From positions 1-50,783 of the forward strand of contig JACPWG010000112.1 of the NCBI GenBank assembly GCA_016197205.1: a stretch of DNA of 50,783 bases. The letters are read 5' to 3'. Every line of letters starts with the position of its first letter. The stretch's first letter is position 1. The stretch comes from Planctomycetota bacterium (GTDB lineage: Bacteria; Planctomycetota; MHYJ01; WSZJ01; JACPWG01). Below are positions 33,030 through 41,157 of this stretch, in pieces. The notes under the pieces were generated by a model. That model searched no databases and was not told the origin of the DNA. It saw nothing but the letters and a program-made list of their open reading frames with translations. The position numbers and the translations under genes were made by a program.

Positions 33030-33154
33030 GGGCGGCGGTCCGGGAAAAGTGCGGGAATGGGAATTCCCGAGGCCGGGAAGCCTTGGGACGGTCGGGCGAC
33101 AATGTATCCAATGCGGGTATACGGGCCGCCCGGCGAATCGTTTGGGCACGGCGA

Positions 33155-33420
33155 CGGGACGAGCCACCGAAGACGCCGACGGGCTCGAGATGAATGTCGT
33201 AGGGGCCCGTAAGAAAATAACTTGCTCGTTTGACGCGCAGGGGGACGACAAGAATTCTCAATGCTCAATTTTCAAGACTCAGAAAAGGCTCAAGGTTCAA
33301 TTCTCAATGACCACCTCGGAACGTAGCCCGGGCATGGAATCGCGGACTCTGAGCCTTGAACTTTGAGCCTTGCCTGAAAATTGATCATTGAGCCTTGAGC
33401 CTTTTCCTGAGGAGCTCCCC
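33155..33420. repeat. Clustered word repeats upstream of the efflux genes
   Basis: Bases 33160-33185 carry the R3 words caccgaagacgccga. Bases 33255-33420 carry many variants of ctcaatgctcaattttc and gagccttgagcctt in both orientations, forming imperfect palindromes. The base composition is much less GC-rich than the genes. No coding potential is evident. Confidence 0.75.
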
Positions 33421-33480
33421 GGTTTCCGAGTTGCATGAGTTGTTTCTTTACGGGCCCTAACCGTTCAGCGGTATGCGCGT

Positions 33481-33574
33481 TTCACCACGGAGGCATGGAG
33501 TCACGGGGGAACCACGGCGAGAACGGGGAATCCAAAGAAGGTCCTCCGTGAAGTCTCCGTGTCTCCGTGGTGAA
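33481..33574. repeat. Inverted repeat with CCACGGAGG / CTCCGTGG arms
   Basis: The left arm ttcaccacggaggcatggag (33481 on) and the right arm ending gtctccgtggtgaa (33574) are imperfect inverted copies separated by about 40 bases. Confidence 0.8.
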
Positions 33575-33645
33575 CGGTCGCTGAATTTCTACGTCGGCTG
33601 CGTGTTCGCTTGTCGCATCGTCGATTTCCAAATCGCCGCTTGCGC

Positions 33646-33674
33646 TTGATCGACGCTCTGTCCACGGGTAGAAT
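33646..33674 (+). promoter_or_regulatory. Putative promoter of the subtilase gene
   Basis: TTGATC (33646-33651), 17 bases, TAGAAT (33669-33674); the start codon follows 47 bases later. Confidence 0.65.
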
Positions 33675-33720
33675 CGTGGGCAAGGGGCTGAGGTTTTGCG
33701 GCACGGAAGGGAGGCAGTCC

Positions 33721-35466
33721 ATGAAACCCGAGAAGCTCGCACCCGGTCTGCTCGGCGCGTTCGAGGACTTCCAGCGGGAAGGCGTGACGGGCCTCGCGCG
33801 TCATGCCCGCGCGATGGGACTCGTCGCCGCCGAAAACGTGCCCAAGCCGCCTCGCGCGATCGTCTTCGTCCACTGCGATCACGGCGCGCGACTCGACCAC
33901 CTCGCGAGCCTCGACGTGCGCGTCAACCAGCCACAGGGCGGCCTCCGCACGGCCTATCTCTCGCTGTCGTCCCTCTCGGCGCTCTCGGACGAGCCCGGCG
34001 TCCACCGGATTCTCCCGTCCCGCTACCTGCGCCTCTCCATGGACGTCGCGCCCGGGGCCGTCCACCTCCCGGCCTTCCGCACGCGGACCGGGATGACCGG
34101 CAGGGGCGTGGTCGTCGGGGTCGTGGACAGCGGGATCGACACCGCGCACCCGGCGTTCGCGGGCCGGATCCTGCGGGTCTGGGACCAGGTCCTTCCTGGC
34201 GCGGGCGTGCCGGAGGGCGGCTACGGCATGGAGCTGACGGGCGCTGCGCTTGCGTCCTCGACGGACACGCATGGGCACGGGACGCACGTGGCCGGGATCG
34301 CGGCCGGCGTCCACGCGACCTACGGCGGCGTCGCACCCGGCGCCGACATCATCATGGTCAAGTCGGACCTGCAGGACGCCCACATCGCGGACGGGGTCCG
34401 CTATATTTTCCGCGTCGCAGGTGAGCTGCACCGCCCGGCGGTCGTCAACCTGAGCCTGGGCGCCCATTGGGACGCGCACGACGGCACCGACTCCCTGTCG
34501 CAGATCATCGACGCCGAGTCGGGGCCGGGCAAGATCGTCTGCTGCGCCGCCGGCAATGAGGGGAACGATAACCTTCACGCGCGCGCGACCGTTCCCGCGG
34601 GTGGCACGCGCACGCCCCGCTTCCGCGTGCCGGCCGGCGGCGCCGTCCGCTGGGCGGTGCTCAACGGTTGGTATTCCGGTCAAGACCGCATGGAGGTTTC
34701 GATCCAGTCCCCGGGCGGGTTCGCGACGCCCTACCAAGCGGTCTCGCCGGGCGCGGCCCCAGCCGTCGCGCATGCGCTGCCGGACGCGCAGGTGCGCATC
34801 ACGACTCCGGGCCCGGACCCGATCAATGGCGACCATCAATTCCTCGTCGAGCTTCAGCCGCGGAACCAACTGGCCCCCTCCGTCACGGCAGGCGTGTGGC
34901 GCTTGCGGCTGCGCGGCGCGCACCTCGCGGCGGGCGGCGTCGTGGACGTGTGGGCCCTGGACAGCACCGGAGACTCGGCGGTACAATTCACGGGCAGCAG
35001 CGTGAGCGACTCGTTGAAGATCGGCTCGCCCGGCACGTCGCGGAGCGCCGTGACGGTCGCCTCCTACACCACCAAGGTGAGCTGGACCGACGCCGGCGGC
35101 ACGCCGCGGCACCTCGGCCTGCTCCTGAACGACATTTCGGACTTCAGCAGCGAGGGGCCGCTCCGCGGCGGGCGGCGCAAGCCGGACGCGACGGCCCCTG
35201 GGGCGATGATCGCGGCGCCGCTGTCCTCGGCGTCGGCGGTGCGGCCGGAGATGGTCGTGGCCGCGGGCTACCGACTGATGGCGGGCACGAGCATGGCGAC
35301 GCCGTTCGTCTCGGGTCTGGTCGCGCTGTTCCTGGAGCGCAACCCCCACCTGGACCCGGCCGGGGTGAAGGCCCTGCTCGCGGCCAACTGCCGGATTCCG
35401 GGTCGGCCGGCCGGGACTTTCGATCCGAAGTGGGGGCTCGGCCTGATCGACGCGACGGCCTTGTGA
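33721..35466 (+). CDS. S8 family subtilisin-like serine protease
   Basis: A 581-residue protease. Residues about 46-108 form a pro-domain-like region (AIVFVHCDHGARLDHLASLD through GVHRILPSRYLRL). The catalytic triad is D136 (VVDSGID), H186 (HGHGTHVAG) and S524 (GTSMATP). About 170 residues between the oxyanion-region CAAGNEG and the serine form an inserted beta-rich domain. No clear signal peptide precedes the pro-domain, so it may act in the cytoplasm or be exported by another route. ATG 33721 follows AAGGGAGG. The next gene, 41 bases downstream, resembles the pro-domain. Confidence 0.92.
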   Translation: MKPEKLAPGLLGAFEDFQREGVTGLARHARAMGLVAAENVPKPPRAIVFVHCDHGARLDHLASLDVRVNQPQGGLRTAYLSLSSLSALSDEPGVHRILPSRYLRLSMDVAPGAVHLPAFRTRTGMTGRGVVVGVVDSGIDTAHPAFAGRILRVWDQVLPGAGVPEGGYGMELTGAALASSTDTHGHGTHVAGIAAGVHATYGGVAPGADIIMVKSDLQDAHIADGVRYIFRVAGELHRPAVVNLSLGAHWDAHDGTDSLSQIIDAESGPGKIVCCAAGNEGNDNLHARATVPAGGTRTPRFRVPAGGAVRWAVLNGWYSGQDRMEVSIQSPGGFATPYQAVSPGAAPAVAHALPDAQVRITTPGPDPINGDHQFLVELQPRNQLAPSVTAGVWRLRLRGAHLAAGGVVDVWALDSTGDSAVQFTGSSVSDSLKIGSPGTSRSAVTVASYTTKVSWTDAGGTPRHLGLLLNDISDFSSEGPLRGGRRKPDATAPGAMIAAPLSSASAVRPEMVVAAGYRLMAGTSMATPFVSGLVALFLERNPHLDPAGVKALLAANCRIPGRPAGTFDPKWGLGLIDATAL

Positions 35467-35507
35467 CGCGGTGCGTCAGGCGAGGCCAGGGCCGCGAGGA
35501 GGACCTC

Positions 35508-35786
35508 ATGGACCGGACGAAAATCGACGCCCCGCTCGTGGCGGCGCTCGACGACGTCAAGGACCCGGAGGAGCGAGGCCTGCTCGTCTTCGTCCACGCC
35601 TCCGGCTCGCCGCCGGCGGACGACCTGCGGTTTCTGGAGGAGCTGGGGGTCGCCGCACAGGCCGCGACGAAGCCGATTTTCACGGCGACGCTGTCGGCGA
35701 ACGGCCTCGGCCAGCTCACGGACAGGCCGTGGGTGCGGTACGTCCGCCTGTCGAGCAAGCTGCGGCTGGTAGGGCGTTCACCCTAG
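35508..35786 (+). CDS. Stand-alone subtilase pro-domain-like protein (candidate inhibitor/chaperone)
   Basis: A 92-residue protein with a strong GAGGAGG site. Residues about 23-90 (GLLVFVHASGS, DLRFLEELGV, LGQLTDRPWVRYVRLSSKLR) parallel the pro-domain of the preceding protease (AIVFVHCDHGA, LDHLASLDV, LSALSDEPGVHRILPSRYLR): same length, hydrophobic pattern and V-x-Y/I-x-R/L end. Pro-domains of subtilases fold the enzyme and inhibit it. Supplied as a separate chain in the same operon it could be a trans-acting inhibitor, chaperone or immunity-like protein. The homology was judged by eye. Confidence 0.65.
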   Translation: MDRTKIDAPLVAALDDVKDPEERGLLVFVHASGSPPADDLRFLEELGVAAQAATKPIFTATLSANGLGQLTDRPWVRYVRLSSKLRLVGRSP

Positions 35787-35842
35787 CACTACAATCCCAA
35801 GACGCCCGCTACCTGCAACGGACTCTGCCGGGCTCCGCCCCC

Positions 35843-35927
35843 GTTCGTAGTTCCGCCTTCAGGCGGCCCGTGCGGCGAGAAGATCGACACTTGGCGGGCA
35901 GCCCCGCCTGAAGGCGGAACTACGAAC
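35843..35927. repeat. Repeat family R6, copy b: 24-bp perfect inverted repeat
   Basis: gttcgtagttccgccttcag (35843 on, 24 bases) pairs perfectly with the arm ending at 35927 around a 37-base loop. The same arms occur at 26287-26415. It separates the protease pair from the caspase-NACHT gene. Confidence 0.9.
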
Positions 35928-36013
35928 CAGTAGGGCTCCAAGATGCCGAGTCTTTGGCGTTGTCGGGTCGGATGTGGCCTGTCACACGACGCAGGGCCGA
36001 GGAGGGGAGAAGC

Positions 36014-39000
36014 GTGAACGGAATGAGCCCGCCGCCGGGCTACGGCGAAGTGGCGACACCGCGATCGGCGTTGGTCATCGGCATCGGCAAGTACGGCGAC
36101 GCGGCGCGCAACCTCGCCGCGCCGGCGGCCGATGCCGCGCGCATGGCGGCAGTGCTGCAGGACATGGCGCGCGGCGGCTGGGACCTTCAGCTCCTGCCTG
36201 CCGAAGTTCCCACGACGACCGCGGCGCTGACCCGGACCCTCGACAAGTTCTTCGAGGGGACGGGCGGTCGCCTCCTGTACTTCTCCGGCCACGCGGTCGC
36301 GACCAAGCGCGGCGTCCTCTTGGCCAGTTCCGACGGCGAGCCCGGCGCGGAGGGCATTTCCCTCCAATCGGTCCTGTCGCTCGTCGCGCAGAGCGACGCG
36401 GACCTGCGCGAAGTCCTGCTGCTGCTCGACTGCTGCCATGGTGGCGCGGGCGCGGCGATCGCCGAAGGGGTGTTTTATCGGTCGATCGAGGCTGCGATCG
36501 GGAAGGGGGACAAGGGCCCGCGCTGGTCCGTGCTGGGGGCCTCGACGCCGAAGGATCGCGCGTGGGAGAAGGGCGGGCATGGGCTCTTCACCGAGGCCGT
36601 GCTGGAGGGCTTAGCGAAGGCGGTGGATGACGAGGGGCGCGTGCGCATCGGGCGGCTGCGCGACTGGGTCGCGGATCGCTTCGCACGCACCGCGCTTGCC
36701 CCGCCGTACTTCTGGTCCAGCCCGCAAGGTCGGGAGATGATCGTGGCGTGGGGCACGCCGAAACCGCGCGACGAAGCGGCGGCGGCAGCGGCGTTTCAGG
36801 GCGAAGTCGAGCGCGAGTACCTGGAGCGATTCGTCGAGCGTCACCGGTTCCTGCCCCTCTCCGGTTTCGGGACGACGGCAAAGCCGGTCGAAGTGCAGCT
36901 CGAGGACGTCTACGTCGCGGTTCATACCCGGGACGCGCCCGGGCTGGAGGGTGCGGCCAAGACCGCGCCGAAACGCGTCCCTCTCCATGACCTGTTCCGG
37001 TCGTCTCCGCGCCTGGCGGTGATCGGTGGGCCCGGCTCCGGCAAGAGCACGCTCCTGACGCACATCGCCCTGGTGCTGGCCCATGCGAAGCTGACCCCCG
37101 GAGCCGGGCATGCGGCGCGGCTTCTGGGGCTGACCGGCGCCGAGTCGGAGCTGCCCGTGCCGGTGCTCCTTGCGGCGCGGGACCTCGCCGCCGAACTCTC
37201 AGGTCCCGACTCGCCGAAGGCTCCGATCGCGGGCTTGCTCGCCGCCCGTCTGCAAGGTCGCTCCAGCCGGACCCTCGATCCGTCGTCCGTCGAGGCGCGT
37301 CTGCGTGCCGGCTCGCTGGCCCTCCTCGTGGACGGCCTGGACGAAGTGGCGGACGTCGTGCTGCGGCGGCGCGTCATCGAGTGGGTCCGCGACGCGGGCG
37401 CCGCGTTCAAGAAGACGAGCCTCGTGCTCACCTGCCGGACACGCGCCTTCGAGCGGGTGGAAGGGTGGGAGGGCTTCGACATTCGGCGCGTCGAGCCGTT
37501 CGACGCGGAGGACATCGCCGCCTTCGTCACACGCTGGTCCGCGTCGCTGCCGCTGGGGGACGGCCGCGAGGCATGGGGCAAGGACCTCTCCGAGCGCATC
37601 CTCCGGAACCCTTCGCTGCGGCGGCTGGCCTCGACGCCGCTCATGCTCACGATGATCGGAGTCGTCCACTTCGGCCAGGGAAAGTTGCCGGATGATCGAG
37701 CGAGGCTCTACAACCTCTGCTGCGACTACCTTCTGAATCGGCGCTACCAGGCGCAAGACGCCGACGCGGTCCGCCCCGGCGTGCGGCTGCCCGAAACCGA
37801 TCGGTGGTCCGTTTGCGAGGCGATCGCCTGGGCACTGATGACGCGGCCGGATGCCTCCGGGCGACTTCCCGGCCCGGAGGCGCGGCGCATCCTCCAGGAC
37901 GGCGTGGGCTGGGAAGGCATGGGCGTCAAGCCGGACCCGGCATTGCTGGACGAAACGCTCGCCTGGTTCGAAGAGCGTTCCGGGCTGCTCGCCTCGGACG
38001 CCGAAGCGACGTGGGAGTTCCGGCACCGAACCTTCCTGGAGTTCTTCGCGGCGCGTCGACTGCGAGGGCTCGATGGTCCGGTCTGCTGGGAGGAGCTGCG
38101 GCAGGTCCTGACCGCATCGTCGAGCGGCGTTTGGGACGAGGTGTACCTGCTCCTGGTGCGGCTGCTCCCCAGCGGCCAGCGCGCCGGCCTCCTGGAGCGC
38201 ATCCTCCACGCGGCGCCGAAGGACATCCCGAAGGAGCAGGCGGTCTCCCTCATCGAACGGGCGCTGGCCGAGGCGGGACGCGGCGGCCTCTCGGAAGCGC
38301 TCCTGCGTCGTATCGAGGAGCTGACGCGGAGCGTCCTGCACGTCCTCGAAGACAAGGCGCAGTCGGCCGACCTGCACACGAGGATCGCGGTGGCGGAGAC
38401 GCTCGGCCGGTTCGGCGACCCGCGGCTGGGGCTCCGACCGACCGAGATTCCCCTCGTGGAGGTGCCGGGCGGACGGTTCCGGATGGGCACGGACGAGAAG
38501 GAGGTCCAGCGCGCGTTCGCGGAAGCCAAGAAATCGTGGGAGGTTGCACAGCTCGACTGGTTCACCCGCGAGAGCCCGCAACACGAGGTCGAGCTGAAGC
38601 CCTTTCGGATCGGTCGCTTCCCGATCACGAACGGGCAATACTCCGCCTTTGTGGAAGCCTCCGGCCATCGCGCCCCCGAGGTCGACCAGAAGATCGGTGA
38701 CTATCGAGCGTGGGAGAACGGCCGGCCGCCGGCCGACCGGCTGACCCATCCCGTAGTCGGGGTCTCCTGGGGGGATGCCATGGCGTACTGCCGCTGGCTG
38801 AGCGAGGCTGCGGGGCCACAATATCGCTTGCCGACGGAGGCCGAGTGGGAATGGGCGGCACGCGGCACGGACGCCCGAAGATACCCCTGGGGTGAGGACT
38901 GGAGGCCGGGGCTGGCAAACGACGAGAGCGCCCGCTTACGCGTCACGACGCCCGTCGGGGTGTTTCCCGCGGGGGCAAATCCCGAGGGCTGTCTGGACCT

Positions 39001-39223
39001 GGCGGGGAACGTGTGGGAGTGGTGCAGCAGCCTCTACGCGAAGTATCCGTACAAAGCAGCGGATGGGCGCGAGGCTCTCGATGCGGACGGCGCCCGCGTG
39101 TTGCGCGGCGGTGCTTGGTACGGCGATGGAGTGGGCGTCCGCGCCGCTTACCGCAGCGACCGTGATCCCGGCGGTCGTCGTGTAAGCGTCGGGTTTCGGG
39201 TCGTCGTTGGCGCAGGGGTCTGA
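36014..39223 (+). CDS. Caspase-like / NACHT NTPase / FGE-domain protein (STAND defence type)
   Basis: A 1069-residue protein from GTG 36014, which has AGGAGGGG about eight bases upstream. Residues 17-245 are a caspase/metacaspase-like peptidase (C14): ALVIGIGKYGD, LLYFSGHAV (H93) and LLLLDCCHGG (catalytic Cys about 141). A NACHT NTPase follows, with P-loop GGPGSGKST (338-346) and Walker B LALLVDGLDEV (435-445). A helical region comes next, and an FGE/SUMF1 C-type-lectin-like domain covers about 810-1067 (EVPGGRFRMGT, PITNGQYSAF, RLPTEAEWEWAARG, DLAGNVWEWCSS, VLRGGAWYG, GFRVV). The paired cysteines that make true FGE catalytic are absent from the last segment, so the domain more likely senses ligands. 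The layout matches bacterial NLR-like proteins in which sensing triggers oligomerisation and protease activation. The C-terminal segment resembles a DGR variable region. Confidence 0.93.
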   Translation: MNGMSPPPGYGEVATPRSALVIGIGKYGDAARNLAAPAADAARMAAVLQDMARGGWDLQLLPAEVPTTTAALTRTLDKFFEGTGGRLLYFSGHAVATKRGVLLASSDGEPGAEGISLQSVLSLVAQSDADLREVLLLLDCCHGGAGAAIAEGVFYRSIEAAIGKGDKGPRWSVLGASTPKDRAWEKGGHGLFTEAVLEGLAKAVDDEGRVRIGRLRDWVADRFARTALAPPYFWSSPQGREMIVAWGTPKPRDEAAAAAAFQGEVEREYLERFVERHRFLPLSGFGTTAKPVEVQLEDVYVAVHTRDAPGLEGAAKTAPKRVPLHDLFRSSPRLAVIGGPGSGKSTLLTHIALVLAHAKLTPGAGHAARLLGLTGAESELPVPVLLAARDLAAELSGPDSPKAPIAGLLAARLQGRSSRTLDPSSVEARLRAGSLALLVDGLDEVADVVLRRRVIEWVRDAGAAFKKTSLVLTCRTRAFERVEGWEGFDIRRVEPFDAEDIAAFVTRWSASLPLGDGREAWGKDLSERILRNPSLRRLASTPLMLTMIGVVHFGQGKLPDDRARLYNLCCDYLLNRRYQAQDADAVRPGVRLPETDRWSVCEAIAWALMTRPDASGRLPGPEARRILQDGVGWEGMGVKPDPALLDETLAWFEERSGLLASDAEATWEFRHRTFLEFFAARRLRGLDGPVCWEELRQVLTASSSGVWDEVYLLLVRLLPSGQRAGLLERILHAAPKDIPKEQAVSLIERALAEAGRGGLSEALLRRIEELTRSVLHVLEDKAQSADLHTRIAVAETLGRFGDPRLGLRPTEIPLVEVPGGRFRMGTDEKEVQRAFAEAKKSWEVAQLDWFTRESPQHEVELKPFRIGRFPITNGQYSAFVEASGHRAPEVDQKIGDYRAWENGRPPADRLTHPVVGVSWGDAMAYCRWLSEAAGPQYRLPTEAEWEWAARGTDARRYPWGEDWRPGLANDESARLRVTTPVGVFPAGANPEGCLDLAGNVWEWCSSLYAKYPYKAADGREALDADGARVLRGGAWYGDGVGVRAAYRSDRDPGGRRVSVGFRVVVGAGV
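39110..39215 (+). other. Candidate hypervariable (DGR-type) segment of the FGE domain
   Basis: The last FGE strand region, between RVLRGGAW and GFRVV, is the segment diversified in DGR target proteins of this fold. Variable positions read Y-G-D-G-V-G, Y, S-D-R-D, G-G, R-V-S-V; most of these codons are NNC or NNT, as expected if AAY codons were mutated at A. Eleven of the last 41 codons end in T, high for this gene. No reverse transcriptase or template repeat lies in the window. Confidence 0.35.
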
Positions 39224-39265
39224 AATTTGGCGTTTTGGAATTTGGAATTTGGAAATTTGGGGGGT

Positions 39266-39285
39266 CAAGGGGGGGATCCCCCTTG
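39266..39285. repeat. Short hairpin after the FGE gene
   Basis: CAAGGGGG (39266-39273) pairs with CCCCCTTG (39278-39285) around GGAT, 43 bases after the stop. It has no T tract. It follows word repeats (ggaatttggaatttgg). It could be the DNA hairpin found downstream of DGR variable regions, or a simple dispersed palindrome. Confidence 0.6.
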
Positions 39286-39303
39286 CGCGCCGAGCCGGCA
39301 GCT

Positions 39304-41061
39304 TCACCTTCTGATCAGGATCCACACGAGCGCCGCGAGGGCGAGGGCCATGAACAGGAAGCGTGAAATGCGGAACAGTATCCGAAAGAACTCGGTCCGG
39401 ACGAACGCAAGAGGCAGCTCGAAGTTCGGGACCCGAGTCTTGTCCCGCGGCAGTCCGAAGGCGGCCAGCACCGCGTGCGAACAACGCTTCCCGCTTTCAC
39501 AGGACTTTTCCATGGTTGGGATCATGTAGCGGGTCTTCGTGTACTCGCCCGCGAGGAAGAAGTTGTAGAGCCCCGTGGCGTTCTCCGGCTCGATGTCGAG
39601 GTTGCCGGGCAGGCGGATGTACATCTGCGTATCGCACCGGAAAACGAGGTCGTGTTGTCCGACCGCCGCCGCCGCGTACCCCTGGTACTTCTCATCCTTC
39701 CGGTCGAAATCGCCGCCCTTGACGAGCTCGAGGTCGAGACCGAGCGACGCGTGCTCGGGACGGAGACACGACTTCAGACCGGTCTGGGCGATGACCTCGT
39801 CGATGATCTGCTCCATGGTGCAGCGCAGGAACGGCAGTCCGTGCACAATGCCTGGGCGACGGCAGTTCGACATCGTCGCGGTGAAAATCGCCTTCTCCGG
39901 CGGCAGCGGACCTTTGGCCCACACGCCCGGCCGCATGGTCTTCGCCGAATAGATGCGGTACGCGATCGACCACGGACTGTCGATCACGCCGACGAACCCC
40001 TGTCCAATGGCGAGCACCTCCGGGTCCGCCGCATCGACTACGAACTGGATGCTGTGCGCCCACTCCTCGCCGAGGCGGGTAAAATCGGCGAGGTCGGGAA
40101 TGAAACGCGTGACGTCGTCCGGCAGCAACGCGTCGGCGATGTTGTGCTGGACCGCAAGCACATAGGCGTCGCCGACGAGGACCTCTTCGGGTTTGTTCCC
40201 ATGCCGGACCGTGATGCCCGCCACCTGGGCCGCTTGAATGTCCAGCTTGGTGGTCGTCGTATCGAAGCGAAAGCGGACGCCCCGCTCCTGGAGCCAGGCA
40301 ACCCAGGGGTCGATGAAGGCTTCACTCGTCGGACCGTCGAACTCGGAGAAACCGCGACGGGTGTACGCACCGACGATGAAGGGGTTGACGAACCACTCGA
40401 GCAGCGAGCGACCGACGACGCCGGCGCTGGCGTAGGCTTTTGCCGCGACGAAGATCTCCGCCAGGGGATAGACGACCTTCTCGATCCCGTCCGAGCGCCG
40501 TTCGTCGCTCACGTAGTCTTCGAAGGACAGCCGGGAAATCTCGCTGGTCACTTGCCACGACTTCATCGTGAGGAGTCGAAACACCTTGAGCACGACGACG
40601 AACAGGTCGCGGGCGCGGAGGCCGGACCGGAGGAAGAACCGGAGCAAGTTCCATTGGTCGCGAAGATACTGAAACCTCCAGTACCAGGCCGTATAGGCGG
40701 GCGTGAACTCGTGGCGGTTCGGCCCGTAGCGCAAGGTCATGATGGCGGGCCGGAGTCGTTGAAGCAGGGGTCCGTCCTTGGTCTTGACCTCTCCGAGGAT
40801 TTGATGGAGGCAGACGTAGGAGCCGAGGAGCGCGCGCATCGAGTGCTCGTGGAAGCCCTTGGCATCCCAGAGCGTGCGGGCCTTGCCACCCGGGGTCGGT
40901 CGTTTCTCGATGACTTCGATATCGAAGCGCCCCGTGCGCAAAAGCTCGTAGGCGACGGTGAGACCGGCGACTCCGGCCCCAATGACGACGACTTTGGGCT
41001 TCTGGGGATGCTTGAGCTCGGGCGCGCGGGGATCGGGGACTCGCGGCGTGAAACGGGGCAT
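39304..41061 (-). CDS. FAD-dependent amine oxidase / desaturase-like oxidoreductase
   Basis: A 585-residue flavoprotein with a Rossmann FAD motif (VVVIGAGVAGLTVAYELL, about 23-40) and the second conserved block of the amine-oxidase/phytoene-desaturase superfamily (EKRPTPGGKARTL). Near the C-terminus FLAGEYTKTRYMIPTMEKSC is the FAD-contacting motif. A single hydrophobic helix (FLFMALALAALVWILI) ends the protein, so it is probably membrane-anchored. The substrate is not evident: carotenoid or squalene-type desaturation is possible from the family, but no terpenoid genes are adjacent. ATG 41061 follows GGAGG about ten bases upstream. The gene is convergent with the caspase-NACHT gene. Confidence 0.85.
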   Translation of the reverse strand: MPRFTPRVPDPRAPELKHPQKPKVVVIGAGVAGLTVAYELLRTGRFDIEVIEKRPTPGGKARTLWDAKGFHEHSMRALLGSYVCLHQILGEVKTKDGPLLQRLRPAIMTLRYGPNRHEFTPAYTAWYWRFQYLRDQWNLLRFFLRSGLRARDLFVVVLKVFRLLTMKSWQVTSEISRLSFEDYVSDERRSDGIEKVVYPLAEIFVAAKAYASAGVVGRSLLEWFVNPFIVGAYTRRGFSEFDGPTSEAFIDPWVAWLQERGVRFRFDTTTTKLDIQAAQVAGITVRHGNKPEEVLVGDAYVLAVQHNIADALLPDDVTRFIPDLADFTRLGEEWAHSIQFVVDAADPEVLAIGQGFVGVIDSPWSIAYRIYSAKTMRPGVWAKGPLPPEKAIFTATMSNCRRPGIVHGLPFLRCTMEQIIDEVIAQTGLKSCLRPEHASLGLDLELVKGGDFDRKDEKYQGYAAAAVGQHDLVFRCDTQMYIRLPGNLDIEPENATGLYNFFLAGEYTKTRYMIPTMEKSCESGKRCSHAVLAAFGLPRDKTRVPNFELPLAFVRTEFFRILFRISRFLFMALALAALVWILIRR

Positions 41062-41157
41062 GGTGTTTCAACCTCCATGCTGGTGCGGCCGAAGCGTGGC
41101 GTATTTTCGCCCCTCGTTCCAATTCTTCCCCGGAGCCGGCGGTGAGCCGGGGCGAAG

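Noticed and set aside
35954..41061. Reverse transcriptase or template repeat of a DGR beside the FGE gene
   Set aside because: No reverse-transcriptase motif (such as YxDD) or second copy of the FGE 3' end was found on either strand; the DGR idea therefore rests on the variable region alone.
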